This document shows positions 34,087-45,784 of a stretch of DNA of 64,000 nt, piece after piece (within the stretch, counting starts at the first letter, position 1; each line of letters opens with the position of its first letter). The stretch lies in the NCBI GenBank assembly GCA_009801085.1, contig VNWV01000001.1, positions 310,001 to 374,000 of the forward strand, given 5' to 3'. The translations under genes were made by a program, and so were the position numbers. The stretch is from Lasiodiplodia sp. COLG20. Lineage: Eukaryota; Ascomycota; Dothideomycetes; Botryosphaeriales; Botryosphaeriaceae. The notes beneath the pieces are model-generated. The model did no database searches, was not told the DNA's origin, and saw only the letters and a program-made list of their open reading frames with translations.

Positions 34087-36691
34087 TAAACAACTTTGTA
34101 CGATTTTCTGTTTGTGTTACGACGGGAAAAGCGAAGACGATCGTTTTGCACGAAATGCGCATGTTCCAATTCATCTATTCGCCTGGGGCGAAATAGGGTC
34201 TCTTCTGATCACGAAGCAACAATGAATTTTCTTATCTTCTCCTGTAAGGCATAAGAGAGTTGGGATGTTTGATCGGTTTTCTCACACGGCGAAATGCTTG
34301 CAGACTATGTGGGTTTGATGGGATGGCGAGGGTATGGGAATGGGAAGATTCACGTTCGTAAAGGGATTATCGGATGCGGGCAATGGGAAAGTTGAAGAGA
34401 AGAACGGGTCTTTGTCGGGCGTCTCTTGTTTCATACCGGAACCGAAGCTACCCTTATTCCTCCCTTTTTACTATACACATGGGGGTTCTTATTTTCCTTT
34501 CCTCTACCTTTACAAATTCCTGTCTTCCATAATTCACATTTTCATCCAAAAATTTTCTTTTCTGTCGAACTCCTTTACGAAAGTTTTTATGCTTGAGTGC
34601 AGAGTAAATCCCTCAATGGCTAATTCGTTCGTACACTCGGCCCATGTTTCGTTGCATTGTTTGTTCCTGTTGCCTTGCGCCACGGCAGGTTTTCAAAACA
34701 CTTGAGCCATGAGAGCCTAGTTCTGAGAAAGTACAACACAAAGTTGTGGGCAGCCAGAGCAACTGCCCAGACGTAGATGTAGAATTGATAACCGTACAAG
34801 AACGCCTAGACGATAGGTCTCATTACTCACGTAAGTAAAGTGCGAACCTCCCTGCAAGCATGATTACGAGTAATCAACTGTTTTGAACCTTTGATGGCAT
34901 ACATATGAGGTTCGTTTGTCTGGGTGCACCGAGAGATGCTGCACTCTTCTTCCGTGAGCAGTTGGAGTAGATGACCGGATATATATGTGAGCCTTTGAAG
35001 TGGTCGGGTATAATCGGATTGTTGAGATCCAAAAAAAAAAAAAAAAAAAGAGGCTGGAATACGGATATCAAGCTTAATCCCTGGCTTGTGATCGTACCCG
35101 GTGGGAGAGTTTTGAGAAGGTTTTATCTTTATTTTTTTTTTAGCTTTTGCAACCTGCTGTCACGAGAGCTTCTGGTTTTTCTCTGATAGAGTAAACGAAA
35201 GATCCAACACTCGTGATAGCCTTTACCTCGACACTAGGTAACCTAGCAGATAATTAGGATGAGTGGGAAGGGAAACAGAAGTATGAGGTCAAGCAGGGGG
35301 TTCGTATGTCTAAATAGAAAATAACGCAGTGCGTTGCAAAGATGTAAGTCGTCTGTGCACCGTGAAGGATGCTACACTTTCTCAACGTGGGAAGCTGAAG
35401 CAAAGGTCTTGATGCATGTGTACCATCTGCAAAACCGGGTTTAATTCTAGATATCTGCTTCGAATTTCCGCCTTAAAAAAACGTAATGTAGTCGTTTTTA
35501 GTACCGCTCCAATGCTCAAATATATTGCAACACAAGGAATGATGGTATTATTTCCTAATTGTCTAGCTATACCTTTCACTCTTGGAATACGTTCTCATCT
35601 GCTCTTCTCTCTTATCCGCGTGAGAATATGTGAAGTGAGGAGCCGGAAATCTAAGTACGAAGCTCGAGGAACAGGGTCGGGTGACGTTGACCGCATGCAT
35701 TCCCCCTCTCCCTTGACAACTCTAACCTTAAAGCACGCAAGCCGAGTCTATCTCTCCCACATTCCCGTCTTCCTCTTTCTTTCACGCTTGTTCCCGTACA
35801 CTAGTGATCTCCACACGCCGTGGGAAGTCACCCGACCGGCCAATACAACGCGTCCTTTCGTCCGGCGCGGCGCGCGTCGGCCCCTCTCCCCCTCCCCATC
35901 CCCCCTCTGCTGATCGAATGGGGAGATCTCGCCATGGCGTGCTGAGGGGGCAGAGGGAGAATTGAGGGGGTGCGCGCGCTTGGACCTTCGCTTTTCCCTT
36001 TTGTCCATTCTCTCTCTCTCTGCCTTTTGTTCTTTCCCCCGTCTGAAAAGTGCTCGAACCACTTTCGTGTCGATCGGATTACTTACGATATTACCGGCCC
36101 CTCTGGCCCCGCCGCCCCAGAAGGGAAAGACATCGATCCTTCCTACTACTTGCTGCTGTCTTTTCTCCTTATTAGTAAGTTTTTTCTTTTTTGCTCTCCC
36201 CATCTCCGCATGATCACCGTCCCATGTATATGCGCTTTCTTTATTTGGGGTTGGGGTATCCACTTGTTTCTTGCCTGTTCTGTTTACGATTGGCGCTGGC
36301 GGCGGGGGCGTCGGTGCGGGCGGTGGGGACACACGCTCGCAACAACTCACGCTTACACGACACAGAGATGTGCTGGAAGGTTTGTCTCTCTCTCTCTAGT
36401 CGCTGGCGTTCATCACACCTCCTGGATGCTTGCTTTTACGTGCACGCACGACCGTCGTGTACGAGAACCTCCTGAGCCTTTCCTTCCCTTTTTTTTCCCT
36501 TCGCTTTTGTTCCCTTTTCTGGCAGAGCACTGCCTCGCAAAAAAATCCGCTCGTGTGCACGTACGATGTGGTCTGTACTCGCCTTCCTTGTTCAGCCTTC
36601 TGGATTCCTTTCGCCAAAATTTTTGATCGTTGTTATAGGATGTCCGTTTTCTTAATGAAACCGTCTTCGCGGGTTTTTCCTATGATCGAGA
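34087..36691. other. Gene-free stretch upstream of the motif array
   Basis: These 2.6 kb between PBS2 and the repeat array are AT-leaning, with a run of 19 A at 35031-35049. No protein gene is supported. From about 35990 to 36650 the + strand becomes promoter-like, as described separately. Confidence 0.5.
35990..36650 (+). promoter_or_regulatory. Possible promoter and 5' exon of a non-coding transcript
   Basis: The + strand has CT-rich blocks (TCTCTCTCTCTGCC near 36010) typical of fungal transcription start regions. A strong donor GTAAGT follows at 36175-36180, and a polypyrimidine tract ending in AG at 36398-36399 (TCTCTCTCTCTAG) is a good acceptor for a 225-bp intron. No coding frame of recognisable character is joined by this intron. 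The region points into the motif array, so it could start a long transcript across it. This is inference. Confidence 0.3.
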
Positions 36692-38133
36692 CGGCATTCG
36701 CCTTCAGACGTTTGATGTTCTGCTCAGCATGAACGGGTCGGTAGAAATGGGTGGGGAGGATGGGTGACGTGGTGTGAGTGCCGTCTTTTTTTTTTGTTTA
36801 CTTTTTGCTCGGAACTTTGGCAGGACAGTATACCTTCGTCTCGATGGTCAATGGAACTCAAGACATGTTATGCAGGGGGAGTGTAGCTGTATGGTGACGA
36901 AACATAGAAATAAGTAAAAGGTACTTTTTGTACATGTGGGATGATCCTGGAAGCCACGTTGGAGTCGGGACGTCTGGGGGAAAGGATTGACGGGGTGGAA
37001 AGATGATGTGTGCAGTGCATACGGAAGAGAGCAAGATCTGCCTCATCCAGACGTTCGAACGTCGTCCGGGGGATCCCAACGAGACGTTCGACGTTCGGCA
37101 CGCTCCGTCTGACTGTAACGTTGGCAACGACGAAGCATCCAGCCGCGGCGGACATAGCCGCCAGACGTTCGAAGATGAGCACGGGGTATGTACACGAAAG
37201 CAAATAATAATAAGGCTGCATCGCGATCCGCGGAAGTGCCCGCATTGAAAACGGTTGGCGGATGCACCCGATGGCGATCTCCGCCACTCCGACGGCGGAA
37301 GCGGCCTTCAGACGTTCGATGTTGGGCGGAACGCGCCTATAGGTGAGCTTTTTGTCAAAGGGTGTGTCGAATTAGACATTCGAGGATCGCCGCAACCCGG
37401 GAAAGAGCGGAAGCGCCCGAGTAAATTGAGCGTGCAGGGGTTCGGCCGTCGGATTTGCTGTCTGTGTCTGGATTGTTTTATTTCTTTTGCGCACAACCCA
37501 TCCCCAACGCACGTTTCGCGGCGGGTCGCCTTTCACACACATCACAGGGAATATGGTGGCGGTAGCGGGCGGAGATAGCCATCAGACGTTCGAGGGAAAA
37601 GCAGAGAGATGGTAGTTGCGGACGGAGTAGGCCGAAGAGGAAAACAACGAGCGTTTCCACGATGGTGGTCGGTGCACGGAGGTTCTGTTCGGGGCTCTAG
37701 ACTAAGTACATGGGTCCGGTATTCTTCGGAATGGCCCGAGAGAAACAGGAACCGGTATTTTCATGGGAGCGCTGCAATCAGGGGGTGTTTTGAACCCCCG
37801 AAATGTTCTTTTGGGAATTAGGGGAAGGAATGGTGAGGACGGCTGAGCCCGAAGGGGTCATCGCTGGAGGTTGGACCAGCGGGTTACTCGATTCGGCAAG
37901 GTGATCCTGAGGACTGAACCGCAGGCATTCCTGAAGGCTCTGAAGGAAGAGCAGGATGGAGACTATTCGAATCCCGGCAGTTTTGCTCACGAGTAGGATA
38001 TCGCGGACGTGTGGGAAAAGGTGCGTCTAGACGTAGGGCTTTTAATCGGCAAACCGCATCTCTGGTTCACATCTTCTCCGGACCACGTGGTTGGTAGCGT
38101 CGTCGACGAGCATACGAAAGAGCCTGAGGGGCC

Positions 38134-38163
38134 GGCGGTCTTTCTCACGGCGTGAGAACCGCC
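38134..38163. repeat. Strong hairpin inside the array
   Basis: GGCGG and TTCTCAC pair with GTGAGAA and CCGCC around a GGC loop, with one three-base bulge: 12 base pairs in 30 bases. It ends about 7 bp before the motif copy at 38170-38190. Confidence 0.6.
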
Positions 38164-38194
38164 GAGAACGGATTCCGACGTTCGATGTTGCTCG

Positions 38195-38482
38195 ATTATG
38201 ACCGAGTAACGGCAGGTCTGGTCCCTTCTTTTTGTGGAAGTCTTTCGGTAGTCGTGGTGCGGAGTAAAATCTCTCGGTCGTTGAGAGCGCGGGGTGGACG
38301 TATTTTGTGGTAGGCTACGAACCCTTGGTTCCGCACGTCATTCCTTCGCTCTGCTGACGAGCCTAACGGAATCGCTTCCACTTCAGTGTAGGATGGGCTT
38401 TCGGGAGCTTCGGGGCGATTCTCCAGCGAGCTGAGAGACGGACAGCTGTGGCGTAGCTGATGCTCAGTCAATTATGACCGAG
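38195..38482 (+). repeat. 12-bp direct repeat pair inside the array
   Basis: ATTATGACCGAG occurs at 38195-38206 and again at 38471-38482, 276 bp apart. The first copy directly follows a motif copy; the second does not. It is the only exact spacer repeat of this length I noticed in the array. Confidence 0.55.
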
Positions 38483-41400
38483 CCTTATCCGCGGCTCACT
38501 CTGCAGATCATCCTCCACTACTGCACTGCTGATCTGAGGCGTGCATAAGTACGTCCCGCCGTTGTGGCTCAGCCTTTGAGATGGAACATCATGCTTTTGA
38601 TGAGGCATTTTTCATAATGCCTCAGCTGGAATCAGATTTCGCTGACCATACATACAGCATTCACGGTGGGTTTGGACTGGACATTGTTATGTCTGTGGCG
38701 AACATCCACAACGATCTTTTTTTTTTTTCAAGGTTCTTGGGGGTGAAGAGGTAATAAATATCTATTGAAAGGTGATGATGATCCCTCCGGATTTTAAAGG
38801 TGGCTTGTATGTCCGCCGCTACACGTGCTCGGCGGCTTCCCCGGAAGGATCTCTTAGCTGCTCGAATCTGGGGCACCGGCCTCGTGTCTCGTATATCGGG
38901 TGCTGATCAGCTAGCAAACAGTGAAGACAGCCAATTATCGGGGCGTGGCGGCGGCAGTTGTCGTCGGTGTGCAGTAGAATGATGATGCCAAAGGAAATGG
39001 CATGGGCTCCAGCTTTGTTCAAGATCATCGGAAGGATCATTTTAGACGGGTGGGAGCAATTTATAGTGCAGAAGTTAAAATGGAAGATTAAAAAGTAGGT
39101 GGCTTGGCAGAATTGAAGCAGATGTGCTCAGCGATGACCCTTGCAGCTGCAGGGCATCCCGCACGAGTAATGGCTGTGCAGGCGATCATCAGAGATGCGC
39201 CGCGTGGGTAATGTCCGGTGGGTCGGAGGCACCCTGCACAGCATTTCCGGTAGCTGGTCTGGAGAGACCATGACGAACCGGGCAAGCCCACGCAGAGGAT
39301 TTTTTGAGACGTTTGAAGCTGTTGCTACGAGCGAATCAGCGCCCCATCCCCGGCCGATTTCAAGGCGCCGTTAGAGCGGTGCGGCTCAAAATCTGCTCGG
39401 ATGACTTCCCAATGAAGTAATCGTGACGGGTCTACTTCACATGTATTCCTCCGCAGGATTTCTCGCGACGTTCAATCTTGACGCCTACACGAGACACCAG
39501 AGCTGCTGTGGCATGGTCCAGACGTTGCACTGATTCCGCAGGTGGGTCAGTCCGTCGCGTAGTGCGCGGAAGGAATTTTTCAGATGTTGGATGTTGTCTG
39601 GAGAGATAGTACCATATCGATACCTCGAGCTACAACCCCAACGCAATGGAGAATCAAGACCTTGAATCCACAGAGCGTACCAAGTGTTTCAACAACACTT
39701 CCCACGCCGAGTCAGGACATGGCCGGTTATGCAAGCAATCGCCCTCAGCCACCGGCGCTGTACACGATTCAAACCACCATCACCTCATTACACGGTATCC
39801 ATTATGCAGGCGAGACATCGCACATCGCTTCCATTTCTTTTGGAGAACCGCCGAAGGAATCCCTCAGACGTTGGAAGTTGGAAGGGGATTCACGAATCGT
39901 AGAGGGCGGAGGCAAAAAGCAAGGAGGAAAAGGTTACCTCTGCATGCACACTAGTCTTGGGGGGGAGCATGTCACCGGGCCGCATGCTGTGGACTACGTG
40001 GACCGCAGGGCTCGCGGGCCCTCTTCTCCCCCATGTCACGGCAGCAAATACCAAAACGGGTAACAGCAGGGGTTTTCAGACGTTCGAAGTTGAGCCTCAC
40101 CCCGGATTCCTCTCGTTTATTTTATTTTTTTTCTGGGGCCGTTTGGAGGGGAAACTGGTCTCTGTCCAGGGGTGGGTGTGGGCGAGCGCTCGGAGTTTGG
40201 TGAGGCTCCCTTTTAGCATTTCCCCATGCGGTAATGGGTTGCGGAGAAACCGCCGTACCCGAGGGAGCGGTTCCTCCGACACCATTGATGGTTTTCGCAT
40301 CGTCCCTGGAGCAGGGGGCCGTACCTTGGTACATAAAGAAAGGCCGAGGCAAATTAATGGACAGACGAAAGATCTAGAATAATGCAAACAATATAGGTAC
40401 GGGCGTAACGAAATGGCGGAGGGTCGGTGCACCGGGTGGCTACCGGTGTCAACGGCAAATCTTGCCAGTGACCATGACTGCGACCTCCCGAAGGATTCCT
40501 CCAGACGTTCGACGTTATGGCGGTTTGCTTTTTTCCATATCTTATTTCCTTGGGCCTGGGGAAAGGCTAAAAGGTCGGCCGATGGCAGCACGGCCCTGCA
40601 GATCGTAGAGCTTGCCCTATGGAATGTCATTTCGTCTGTACAACTGCCAAATCGGGTAATCTGGCTGAGGCTTAATCTATTAAGCTCTCAAGGATTTGAT
40701 GCGACGTTCGAGGTTGAGGCTTGAAGAGAGTCGTGTATAACGCTTGCAGACCTGGGCCCAGCGGTGAGGCAGATGGCTTTCGGAAGGAACCATTCAGACG
40801 TCCAAACTTGAAGGGCTCCTGCTCCACAAGACAGCCAGCTGTATGCATGCAGACGACGTGGCTCAGGAACGACGTGGCTCACTCGGGCATGGCCTGAGCG
40901 CTGAGGTCTGGAGAGAGGCTCGGCCGCTTTGTGGAGCTCGGCAACCGGAAGGATCCTCTCGGTCGCCCAAACACATTCAACCACACTTTGCACGTATTCT
41001 TCCTGTCGCGGCAGTCGGAGATGCGGCCCAACTGCACTACTCGTCCGCGTGGTCCACGGATCCTTTTGCGGAGCCCGCTGCGAAAAAGCTCCCATTCGAA
41101 GGGACAGGCGGTGTCGTCGTCAGGAGGAGTGAGGCGTGCAATCAGCCACCCACGAGGATCCCGGCCAAAATCCATTCAGGATTCCGGAGGTGGTTCCGGC
41201 AGGTGGAAGATGGCGCCTGGCGAGCCATGTGGAAGCCATGGAAGCCTTCGATTGCCAGCAGAAGGGCCATGTGGCCTCCGAATCGACGTCGGTTTCGCTC
41301 CATCATCGCCCCGACTGCGCCGGAAAAACCCTAGGTATACACTGCTCTGGGACCGAACGACGGTTGCCAACCAGAACAGCTGGCCCCGGATCATGCCGTC

Positions 41401-44093
41401 AGCCGGACAACCACGACCTTCAGCCACCGGCAGCAGCCGTCAAGCCGCAGAGCCGCCATGGCAAGGGAAGCTCCTCTGCTGCGTTCGACCTCTCGTCAAG
41501 GCATTAGGCTAGGGGAAAACGTGAACCTGGGGGAGTCGTTGGGGCTCCCCACACTGGCGCAGTCCGCCTTTGCCTGGTTCTGGAACGGAGCCACGACGGT
41601 TGCGCCACCATCCTATAGGGCGGTGCGGCTTCTTCCACCCCTCCTTCAGGAACAGGCTTTCCTCCGGCCGATTTGTTGGTGCAAGGCCACTTGAAAAACC
41701 AGGGCCGGCCATGCTGCTGCGTCCGAAGTTGTTGTTCGGCACATTGTGAATCAGCAGAACTGCCGCTTCGCTGGGAGAGCACTGACTGGCTCGTTCAATA
41801 GCGTCGGCGAAAACCCAAACCACCAACCATACAAACGTGTCCATCACAAGGAAGGAGTTTTTGCTACGTTTGATCTTTCATCTCGCTGCTCCGACGTCTG
41901 ACGTGGGAAACCACGTAGGATCTCCTTTTTATTTATTATTTTCTCCCACCGCTGCGTGACAAGCCCATGCCTCGGCTCGGGCCTCCTGGGTGCGCTGATC
42001 TCCCAAAGGACCCTCACACCGGTGTTGACCCAGTCCACTGCCTGTCTGAGTAAGCGCCCCCGGACGACCTGCCCCATGCGGCAGGGCCTGGTGGATATCT
42101 GCCTTTGGTGAGTAATCATTCAGGGTGTCTGGGTGATCAACGCGATCCTCGCATCGTGGAAAGGATTATTTGCTGCGTCGGAAGTTTGATCTGCCCATGA
42201 CTTCGTGGTTGCGACCCTTGACTAGCATGGGCGTGTTTGATCCTCCGTATGGATTTTGTAGGGCGGCCAACGGCAGTGTGAGCTGGCACACACACGTGGT
42301 CGTCTGCAACGATCCTCCCAAGATCCTTCTCATATGCAGTCCCACCCAACAACACCTTCAACAGCAGCAGGAGAAGCGTAGAAGCTGCCGTCTAACATGA
42401 AGCCAGCACCTATGAGAGAATCAAATGTGGACTTGATACTGGTATGTAGCCCCCGATCTGCGCCTGCACCATGCACAACATCGAGGGTCAATGCGATCAA
42501 AGAGCCCATGGTACCGGGCTCTCTCTCCCTCCATCGGCGATCTCAGTCCACGATGCCGGAAAGGATTTTTTGCTACGTTCGAACTTCCTTCATTCCTGAC
42601 CGCCGTGGCACATGGTAAACGGTAGGGCCAGGCCTCTGACCATTGTGTGAACACCCTGCACATTGGGAAGTGGAGCACTCCCCAGCAAATGCTATAGCGC
42701 TACCGCAACGTTCGGAAAGGATTCCTTGCTACGTTCAAAGTTGAGCAGAAATCGGGACCCCAGCGCTAGGAAATGCTCAGGATGGCTCCACTTTCTGAAT
42801 ATCCAGGGGCACGAGAGGGAAGGACCTAGGTGGTGGGGGGTTAGGGCGGCAACGGGGGGAAGGGAGGGGAGGCATCCCGAGGACAAAGCACGCGCGAAAG
42901 CGTCCGGTAAGGATTCCGACCGACGTTCGAAGTTGGACTGGGGATAGATTATGATTGGAGAAAAGGAGGGGTTAACCCGGATCGTGGTTAAGGGGAGGAA
43001 GCAAAAGAAGCTTTTTTATTTTTTTATTTCCAACGGAGTGGAGGTAAGGGTTGGTGGAACGGACCGAAACAGCACGACACACCTCACCAACAGATCGATC
43101 CCCGCGGAAGCGCCGGCTATCGGCGCCCACCGAGGTCCGAGAGCTCATAGTATGCCCGTCATTCGTGCCGATTCTGCTGCCGAGAGAGTGCTTTGTTTCA
43201 TTGATGTGCAATGCTGTCCCTGGGAATACCGCCGAAGATGTGGGGAATGGGCCATGCAAGAATGGTCCGATACAGATCTATCCTTGCGGGGGGTGTTCAA
43301 GGGGCTGGCTTGCTTCCACCAGCACACGACCACCTCTAAAATCTCATAAGGATTTTTTGCTATGTTCGAGGGTCCTTCCAGTAGGCCGTACCGAGCATGG
43401 CCGGTGGAGCGGCTAGCAGCAATGATATGCTGGTAACCAAAGCAACCCTGAGCATACATGGCATGCACGGTGCTCCCCCGAACAGCCCCCCGTAAAGCCA
43501 TAGCCAAAGACTACAGGGTAGGAATATTTGCTACGTTCAAACTTGCACTGCATGGGCCATTGACTGCTGGCGAGAAACTCGGACGGTCCCAGGACGGTAC
43601 AGGAGAAGTGGAGGTAGCAGCTTGGACTCAGCGGGCCACACGCACAGCCATTACGGAGTGGCACATGGAAGGATCCCTTGCTTCGTCCGAAGTTGAGGCA
43701 ACATGCAGTGAGTAGTGCTCCGTGCCAAAGGGCCCAGAAGCGAGACGACGCCAATTGGGAGCATGTGCGTCGATGGAAGTGGGATAAGCTGTGTAAGCAC
43801 ATGGCATGTCAGCAGCGTTCGCGGCCTCCCTACGGGAACCAACCACCAAAGCACTTGGCTGACTGGAAGGATTTCTTGCTACGTTCGACGTTGCCCGGGT
43901 CGAGCATGGGTTGGACGAGGGACGGTATGCAGAAGAATGGCCGGGACGAAGACCGTGCACCGTAGGATGCGTACTGCATCCAGCAGGACGTGTACGCGGC
44001 GGATTCTGCTACGAGGGACCCCACAAACAATCTGAGCCAGCCACCAGCACGCTGTGCCGCTGGAAGGATCCTTTGCTACGTTCGAAAGTCGAC

Positions 44094-45784
44094 CCGAATG
44101 GGAGCGGCCTCCGCAACGGCCGCAAACGCCCATCGAAGTCTTAAGCTGGCTGGCCTCTTCCAAAGCGCCGAACTGTCCAAAACCAGGAAAGCCGACGAAT
44201 CAGCCGCCGCCGATGCGTCACATTAGAGCAAACCAGCAGAACAGTGTACATGACGCTGGGGCGGAACTTTAAAAGAGAGGACCCGACAGCGTGGTCGAAG
44301 GAAGCAACCACGTGCTCGGGGGCGTCTCATCCATCGTCTCCAAATCCTGTTGGAATCCCTCCTCTCTGAAAAGAGTCGAGGATCGGGAGGAAAAAGAAAA
44401 GTGAATGATGAATCCAACACAAAGCGGGACTGCGCCACCAATCGCATGCAGGCGACGTCAGCCCAGGCTTGTTTCCGATTGGTATACCCGTTGCAGTAAT
44501 CCCGCCTCTACGCCAGCCTGTGGCGCTGCGATGGATTCCAGACCGCAAATCCCACAAATCGCTCCCACTAGCGTCCGCCGACTCTAACTTAGCCTACCAC
44601 CGACGCACCCCTAACCCTTCGCGTACCCAGGAGCCATTTCGCAACACACTAAGAAAAAATAAACCTGCGAATGCGAGAACGAAGGAGGTGGTGGTGACTG
44701 AGGCCAACTTGGAAAGATCTGGTAAAGGAACAGGAAAGAAGGACGCCAAACCAACAAATCCTCCTCCTCGCCCGAGAACCTACCCCGTGCGCACTTATGC
44801 AAACCGAAACCATGGTTTAATACTGCTGACATTAGCGCAGCTCCCGGATACACATCCCTAATCAGGCAATAATTACAGCTAAAGGAGACAAGACACCACC
44901 AACACCCCCCAAACGAACCGAAAGCGATATCCATCCTGCCCTGCTTCCTTCAACCAAGAACGAAAGCGAACAACCCAGCATAACCACATGCGTCGATGAC
45001 TCGTCCGAAAAGCGGTCTGAGAAGGTCCAGAAGCCACACACACTACGTACTTGCCACCGAGATGTGGCGTTCTCTCTCGGGATTGCCGATTCTTCTTTAG
45101 ATAGTCACAGCCACCAGCCCCAGCCACAAAACTACTTGCCTCCACCCAAAAATCGCCTGACCTTTCGGCTACGATAGCCCTTCTGTATCTTGGGGGGCGT
45201 GCGCCGCCGTCATAAACCGCCGCGCGTAGTCTAGACCCTTCCACCACCCCCACCACATGCATGGCTGAGGGACGATGCAAGCTGAGAGATTAGGATTACG
45301 ATAGAGGGGCAGTTGAAGCATCCATTTGGACATGACTGCATGATATGCATGTGAACAAACGCATCTGGACGAGAGCTTCAACTCTCAGTTCTGTTGCAAT
45401 GTTAAACGAACCGACCTCGTGTGCACCGAGTACACGACACATCACAAATGAGTACCACTCGGGTCCGCCTGCGGACAAAGCCAAACATGTGTTAGCCGAA
45501 GCATTTGAAATAAGGAACATGCCGTTGCTACCTTCTCTGCCAAGTGTCTGTACAAACGAGTTTTTGATATCAAGATTAAGGTCCGAACCTCCCGCAAGCG
45601 CGTTGAAAGAGGAGAAGAAAAAGGGGGTATGTGATCTTCTGAACCACAACAGGGAAGAAGAACCCCCGGCGGCAGGGCAGCGGAGAATAACAAAAAGCAG
45701 CAGCAGCCTTTCTTTGCCTCGAAAAACGCCCAACCAATGCATACCAATCATACATCAAGAGGCCGCGACCCTTCTGTAACCCGC
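44094..45784. other. Gene-free stretch between the array and SEC63
   Basis: These 1.7 kb contain no motif copies and no supported gene. The right end is the 3' flank of SEC63. CCCTAACCC at 44608-44616 is a lone telomere-like nonamer. Confidence 0.5.

Larger units (their letters stand above)
36692..44093 (+). repeat. Array of about 30 degenerate copies of a ~30-bp motif
   Basis: The consensus has a left half GGAAGGATT, 2-5 variable bases, and a right half TTGCTACGTTCGAAGTTGA; in the left part of the array the right half reads CTCAGACGTTCGAAGTTG. The core starts at about 36708, 37051, 37084, 37165, 37312, 37376, 37585, 38178, 38858, 39046, 39309, 39468, 39522, 39584, 39868, 40080, 40505, 40704, 40798, 40962, 41481, 41720, 41866, 42175, 42575, 42731, 42923, 43362, 43533, 43683, 43881, 44011 and 44078. 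Copies at 37376, 38858, 39046, 39522, 40962 and 44011 are weak. All are on the + strand. Spacing in the right half is often 150-200 bp or about double. Both halves are partly palindromic (AAGGATCCTT, ACGTTCGAACGT). Sequence between copies looks unique. No coding frame is shared. Confidence 0.8.

Noticed and set aside
39029..39045. CGGAAGGATCATT in one array copy matches the conserved 3' end of 18S rRNA, and GGATCTCTT in another resembles the 5.8S start
   Set aside because: Similarity stops after 9-13 bases, neighbouring rRNA sequence is absent, and other copies diverge from rRNA. It is chance within a degenerate motif.
36692..44093. CRISPR-like reading of the array (repeat plus unique spacer)
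   Set aside because: The host is a eukaryote, repeats are degenerate, spacers vary from about 30 to several hundred bases, and there are no cas genes.
44608..44616. CCCTAACCC as a telomerase RNA template
   Set aside because: A single nonamer without supporting pseudoknot or conserved elements that I can see; expected by chance in 64 kb.
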